Source: Gammaproteobacteria bacterium (GTDB lineage Bacteria > Pseudomonadota > Gammaproteobacteria > HK1). Taken from it: 46,742 nt of DNA. The notes under the pieces are model-generated. The model ran no database searches and had not been told where the DNA came from. It saw only the letters and a program-made list of their open reading frames with translations. The translations under genes were made by a program, and so were the position numbers. Every line of letters begins with the position of its first letter. The first letter of the stretch is position 1. Below, in pieces: positions 43,238-46,742 of the stretch. Where the stretch lies: NCBI GenBank assembly GCA_021773635.1, contig JAJFJV010000030.1:1-46742 (forward strand). The letters run 5' to 3'.

Positions 43238-45277
43238 ATGCGAAACCATAATATCCAGAAGGCCGCCAAATACAGCTTGCTGTCGCTGCTGCTCCTCACC
43301 CCCCTCACGGTGAGCGCAGATGATATGGATGCGGCACTCCAGGCGGTTCGTACCCGGGCCTATGACCAGGCGGCAGGCTTGTTGCAACCGCTCGCGCAAC
43401 AGGGAAACGCCGAGGCTCAATACCAGCTGGCAAGCCTCTACCGTTCCGGACGAGGCGTGCCGAAAGACCACGCCCGTGCGGTTACCCTGCTGCAATCGGC
43501 CACCAAGCAGGGGCATCCTGCCGCGCAATATCAGCTGGGTGTAATGTATGAACGCGGCTGGGGTGTCGCGGGCAATGCCGAAGCAGCAGAAAAGTGGTTT
43601 CGGACCGCCGCGGCGAATGGACACCATCTGGCAAAACGGCGCCTCAAACAGGGGCCACCGCCTACCCGCAGGCGTACGCAAAACCCACCCCCGCCAGCGG
43701 AAAGAGCACCTTCCGTTAAGCCCGAAGAACTGCTCCACCACGCCGCTGCCCGCGGTGACCAGAAGCTGCTGAAGCAGGCACTTTCTCTACAGGCCAAAGT
43801 AAACGCCAGGGATCGCCATGGCCGTACCGCACTGATGGAGGCAGCTGAAAACGATCATGGCAATCTGGTCAGCGAACTTCTACGCCAGCACGCTAACCCG
43901 GAACAGTATGATCCCTTCAACGATACCGCCCTTCTGCTGGCGACACGCAAGGGTGCATTTTCCGCCGTTCGTGCCCTCCTTCAGGGTGGTGCGGCAACCG
44001 ATGTGCAAGACAAAAATGGCGATACCCCGCTGATCATTGCGGCGAGAAAAAATCACCGACGGATCCTGAACGCCTTGCTAAAAAGGCGTGCCAATATCTC
44101 CCTGAAGAACAAAAACGGGCGCACGGCCATCGCCGTCGCTCTGACACGCAAACATACAGCCGCCGTCAAAATTCTGGAAAATCACGGTGGCATTGTCCCG
44201 CCAAAATCCACACCTAAGGCGACCGCCGATCTGGAAAATCCGGCGATACTTGAAAAGCTGGCCACGCGGGGTGTTACCAACGAAGGCGTTTATGCCGGCT
44301 GGTCGACACTGATGACCGCCAGCTGGCGGGGACAGGAAAGACTGGTGCAAACGCTGCTTGCCAAAGGTACGGCAGTAGATTGGCAGGACGATCAGGGCTA
44401 CACCGCACTCAGCCGGGCTGCCTGGCAGGGCCACGAAAATATCGTCATGGCCCTGCTGCAAGCCGGTGCAGATGCCAACACCGTGGCCAATAACGGGCAA
44501 ACACCACTTCTTCACGCCATCGAAGGTGGCCACCCCGCTGTGATTAAACGCCTGTTGGCTGAAAATGTGGGTGTGGAGCGCCGTCCCAATGGCCGGGCAC
44601 CACTTATCGTCGCGCTCGAGTCAGGGCAACAGGACGCGGCCGCAATGCTTCTGGAAAATGGTGCGTCGGTTAAGGTTAGCGACCAGCAAGGCCGCTCCCC
44701 GCTTATTTGGGCCGCCCGCAAAGGACTGGAACAAAGCACCATGCGCTTGCTGGTCGCCGGCGCGGATCCCGCACTGCAGGATGCCCGGGGCTGTAATGCA
44801 CTCTGGTTCGCGGCAAGTGAGGGGCACGACAAAGTGGTCAGCCTGCTGGCACCGCTAGGGGATGTAAATGCCACTGACCGGCAGGGCTATACTGCGCTCG
44901 CGCGGGCCGCCCGCCAGGGGCACAAATCCTCCATCCGCCTTCTGCTTACGACGGGTGCGGCCATCGATCTGGCCAATCAATCCGGTAATACCCCCCTCAT
45001 TCTCGCCGCCAAACAGGGGCATACCGCCACCATCGAACTGTTAATTTCCAGCGGAGCGAAAGTTGACCGGAAAAATATCAACGGCAATACCGCACTCATG
45101 CTGTCCGCCGCCGCGGGACACGCGGAAACCGTTCGTATGCTGCTAAAAAGAGGTGCCAACCCGAAGCTGCGAAACGAGCGGCGTGAACGTGCCCATCAGC
45201 TTGCGAACAAAGCAGGTCATCAGGATATTCTTGCGATCATCAACGGTGCCCACAAAGATAGCGGGTGGTTTCGCTAG
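43238..45277 (+). CDS. Exported Sel1 and ankyrin repeat protein
   Basis: 679 residues from ATG 43238 (GTG 43235 also possible). Signal peptide up to about 28 (ends TVSA). Three Sel1 repeats follow (about 35-135; AEAQYQLASLYRSGRGVPKD is the first clear one), then a Pro-rich linker (about 140-160) and 14-15 ankyrin repeats to the end (for example GNTPLILAAKQGHTATIELL). It starts 24 bases after the flavoprotein gene in the same direction. A secreted protein made only of interaction repeats suggests a periplasmic scaffold, perhaps for the cytochromes; this is inference. Confidence 0.88.
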   Translation: MRNHNIQKAAKYSLLSLLLLTPLTVSADDMDAALQAVRTRAYDQAAGLLQPLAQQGNAEAQYQLASLYRSGRGVPKDHARAVTLLQSATKQGHPAAQYQLGVMYERGWGVAGNAEAAEKWFRTAAANGHHLAKRRLKQGPPPTRRRTQNPPPPAERAPSVKPEELLHHAAARGDQKLLKQALSLQAKVNARDRHGRTALMEAAENDHGNLVSELLRQHANPEQYDPFNDTALLLATRKGAFSAVRALLQGGAATDVQDKNGDTPLIIAARKNHRRILNALLKRRANISLKNKNGRTAIAVALTRKHTAAVKILENHGGIVPPKSTPKATADLENPAILEKLATRGVTNEGVYAGWSTLMTASWRGQERLVQTLLAKGTAVDWQDDQGYTALSRAAWQGHENIVMALLQAGADANTVANNGQTPLLHAIEGGHPAVIKRLLAENVGVERRPNGRAPLIVALESGQQDAAAMLLENGASVKVSDQQGRSPLIWAARKGLEQSTMRLLVAGADPALQDARGCNALWFAASEGHDKVVSLLAPLGDVNATDRQGYTALARAARQGHKSSIRLLLTTGAAIDLANQSGNTPLILAAKQGHTATIELLISSGAKVDRKNINGNTALMLSAAAGHAETVRMLLKRGANPKLRNERRERAHQLANKAGHQDILAIINGAHKDSGWFR

Positions 45278-45283
45278 GCTGTT

Positions 45284-46030
45284 TTATCCGGTCTGTTGGT
45301 CGCCGAAATCACCCTGCAACAATTGCAGCGCGGTCAGCCCGGCCACCACCGCAGTCTCCGCTCGCAGAATGCGCGGCCCGAGTCCCATGGCCATCCAGCC
45401 TGCTTGCCGTGCCGCCGCAACTTCCGCTTCACTCAATCCGCCCTCCGGCCCAATCAGAAGATCGGTTCCGGTTGTGGAAGAAGTCATCATCGATAAGGGT
45501 TGGGCCGCAGGATCAAGCAACACCTGCTGACGTCCGCAAGCTGGCGTAGCCAGATATTCGGCCAACGGCATAACTGGCAGCAGTTCCGGAATACGGGTAC
45601 GACCGCATTGCTCACAGGCATGTATCACGACCTTGCGCCAGTGACTGGTACGACGCCGGGCACGCTCACCGCCGAGACGAACCACGGTGAACTCGGTCAT
45701 CAGCGGTACGATACGATGTACGCCCAGCTCCACCGCCTTTTGTACCGCGAAATCCATGCGCTCACCGCGACACACGGCGAGGGCAAGGGTTAGCGACAGG
45801 GATGATTCACGAATCGGGGAACAGGCGGTCCCGGTACATGCTGAAGCACTGCCCCCTCGCGGGAGGTTCAGGGTAGCCGGGTACTCATCTCCTGCCCCGT
45901 CGAAGAGAATGAGTTCTGCGCCGTTCTTCAAGCGCAAAACCCGGGTCAGATAGTGAACGGTGTCCGCGGACAGCGCGTACACCTGCTCCGATGCCAGCGG
46001 AAACTCCACATAAACCCGACTGATCCGCAT
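45284..46030 (-). CDS. rsmE: 16S rRNA (uracil1498-N3)-methyltransferase
   Basis: 248 residues. An N-terminal PUA-like part (RISRVYVEFPLASEQVY, HYLTRVLRLKNGAELILFDG) precedes a SPOUT knot methyltransferase (about 75-245) with LLIGPEGGLSEAEV and LGPRILRAETAVVAGLTALQ, the SAM-binding knot. AVQKAVELGVHRIVPLMTEFTVV is the family's central block. It methylates U1498 in the decoding region. It ends six bases from the ankyrin gene stop, convergent. Confidence 0.96.
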   Translation of the reverse strand: MRISRVYVEFPLASEQVYALSADTVHYLTRVLRLKNGAELILFDGAGDEYPATLNLPRGGSASACTGTACSPIRESSLSLTLALAVCRGERMDFAVQKAVELGVHRIVPLMTEFTVVRLGGERARRRTSHWRKVVIHACEQCGRTRIPELLPVMPLAEYLATPACGRQQVLLDPAAQPLSMMTSSTTGTDLLIGPEGGLSEAEVAAARQAGWMAMGLGPRILRAETAVVAGLTALQLLQGDFGDQQTG

Positions 46031-46066
46031 GCATGAAGCCAGTCAGTAGCCGCTCAGCTCAACGCC

Positions 46067-46742
46067 TCAGGAAAAGGCGTAGGCGCCATAACCCACAACG
46101 CGATCCTTGGGGCCCCCGGTATCTCCGGAATTACAGGTTCCCAGCGTGGTCACCTTAAGCCCCTTCTCCTTCGCCACCATCATCAGCGCATTCAGGGGGC
46201 GGCACCCACAGGCCTGGGGCGGCTGCAGGTCCTCGGACAGGGTCTCGATGATGCGAGTGGTGTCAGCATCTATCTTTTTGGCCGTATCATAGTCATGGTA
46301 ATGACTGAGATCGCTGCTAACCACGATCAGGGTTTCCTTCTCATCCCAGAACTCATTAATGATATCGGCCACATCCTCCACGTAGGTATCGCCTACCACC
46401 ACCGGCAAGAGTCGAAAATCCTCCAGCACGGTCTGTAAAAACGGCAGTTGCACTTCCAGGCTATGCTCCATGCGGTGCACGATCTCAAGGGACTGGACCG
46501 GTTGGAGTTTCTCGACCTTCATTTGACCAACCCGGTCCAGGCGAATCTCGCCCAGCGGGGTGACGTAGGCCTCTTTCGGTGTGAGTGCTAAGCCCTCAAA
46601 AGGAATGTGATGGGTGGGTCCCAACAGAACGACCCGCTCGATCTCTTTGCGCCTCGCCGCCAGTTGAGCATAGGCCTGGCCGGCAAGCGCACCAGAGTAG
46701 ATATAACCGGCGTGCGGAACGACCAGCGCCAGTGGCCGCTCC
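46067..46742 (-). CDS. amrB: AmmeMemoRadiSam system protein B (Memo family), partial
   Basis: The 5' end is outside the window; the last 224 codons are present. Ordered Memo motifs are LALVVPHAGYIYSG, VVLLGPTHHIPFEGLAL, MEHSLEVQLPFLQTVL, LIVVSSDLSHYHDY and the closing GYGAYAFS. The His and Cys residues of the non-haem iron site of Memo/dioxygenase-like proteins are visible (HAGY, THH, CGCRP). Function in bacteria is unclear; it usually pairs with an AMMECR1 and a radical SAM gene, which may lie upstream. It precedes rsmE on the same strand by 36 bases. Confidence 0.94.
   Translation of the reverse strand, partial: ERPLALVVPHAGYIYSGALAGQAYAQLAARRKEIERVVLLGPTHHIPFEGLALTPKEAYVTPLGEIRLDRVGQMKVEKLQPVQSLEIVHRMEHSLEVQLPFLQTVLEDFRLLPVVVGDTYVEDVADIINEFWDEKETLIVVSSDLSHYHDYDTAKKIDADTTRIIETLSEDLQPPQACGCRPLNALMMVAKEKGLKVTTLGTCNSGDTGGPKDRVVGYGAYAFS

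Overview
The window reads as a single contiguous piece of a GC-rich gammaproteobacterial chromosome. The clues are the asmA/mutY/yggX order, argH divergent from an AlgZ/AlgR pair, a Pseudomonas-type Pil-Chp gene order, a PEP-CTERM (exosortase) substrate with a sigma-54 promoter, and large multihaem cytochromes. A free-living, respiratory or chemolithotrophic gammaproteobacterium fits best. I cannot name a genus.

Region by region: (1) 1-4533 holds the lysine-rich end of an upstream gene, then a four-gene MacA/MacB-like efflux operon. (2) 4740-9200 holds single housekeeping or accessory genes: a YyaL/DUF255 protein, a YgjP-type metallopeptidase, a GIY-YIG protein and a hydrolase-OsmC fusion, with two copies of a short intergenic repeat. 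(3) 9201-10461 is a PEP-CTERM gene with a -24/-12 promoter and two copies of a 17-nt motif upstream. (4) 10515-19443 is a mixed set: nitroreductase, pirin with a divergent LysR regulator, tag, a VOC protein, a metallo-beta-lactamase fold hydrolase, a MocR regulator divergent from a DMT exporter, a membrane protein with a pseudopilin-like tail, and a SprA-like protein. (5) 19691-25620 holds a tRNA-Phe with a degraded partial copy beside it, the asmA-SRPBCC-mutY-yggX operon, and argH. (6) 25744-32989 is a rightward, overlapping operon: algZ, algR, a PilI/CheW-like gene, a degenerate PilJ-like receptor, a degenerate ChpA-like kinase and a ChpC/CheW-like gene. (7) 33091-45277 is a redox locus. Leftward genes are a membrane cytochrome b-like protein, a 24-haem and a 36-haem cytochrome c, a small secreted protein and an outer-membrane beta-barrel. 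Divergent rightward genes are a ferredoxin-flavoprotein and an ankyrin/Sel1 protein. (8) rsmE and a truncated Memo-family gene close the window.

Two systems stand out. The first is the redox locus, with about 60 haem sites in two adjacent cytochromes. It looks like a path from NAD(P)H or quinol through the inner membrane and periplasm to the outer membrane, with a perfect CRP core site between the two divergent transcripts. The second is the AlgZ/AlgR operon fused to a Pil-Chp-like array whose kinase has lost its phosphotransfer domain and visible ATP-binding residues, and whose receptor tip is degenerate. This looks like a chemosensory scaffold reused without its own phosphorelay. All functions are inferred from sequence reading alone; no database search was run.
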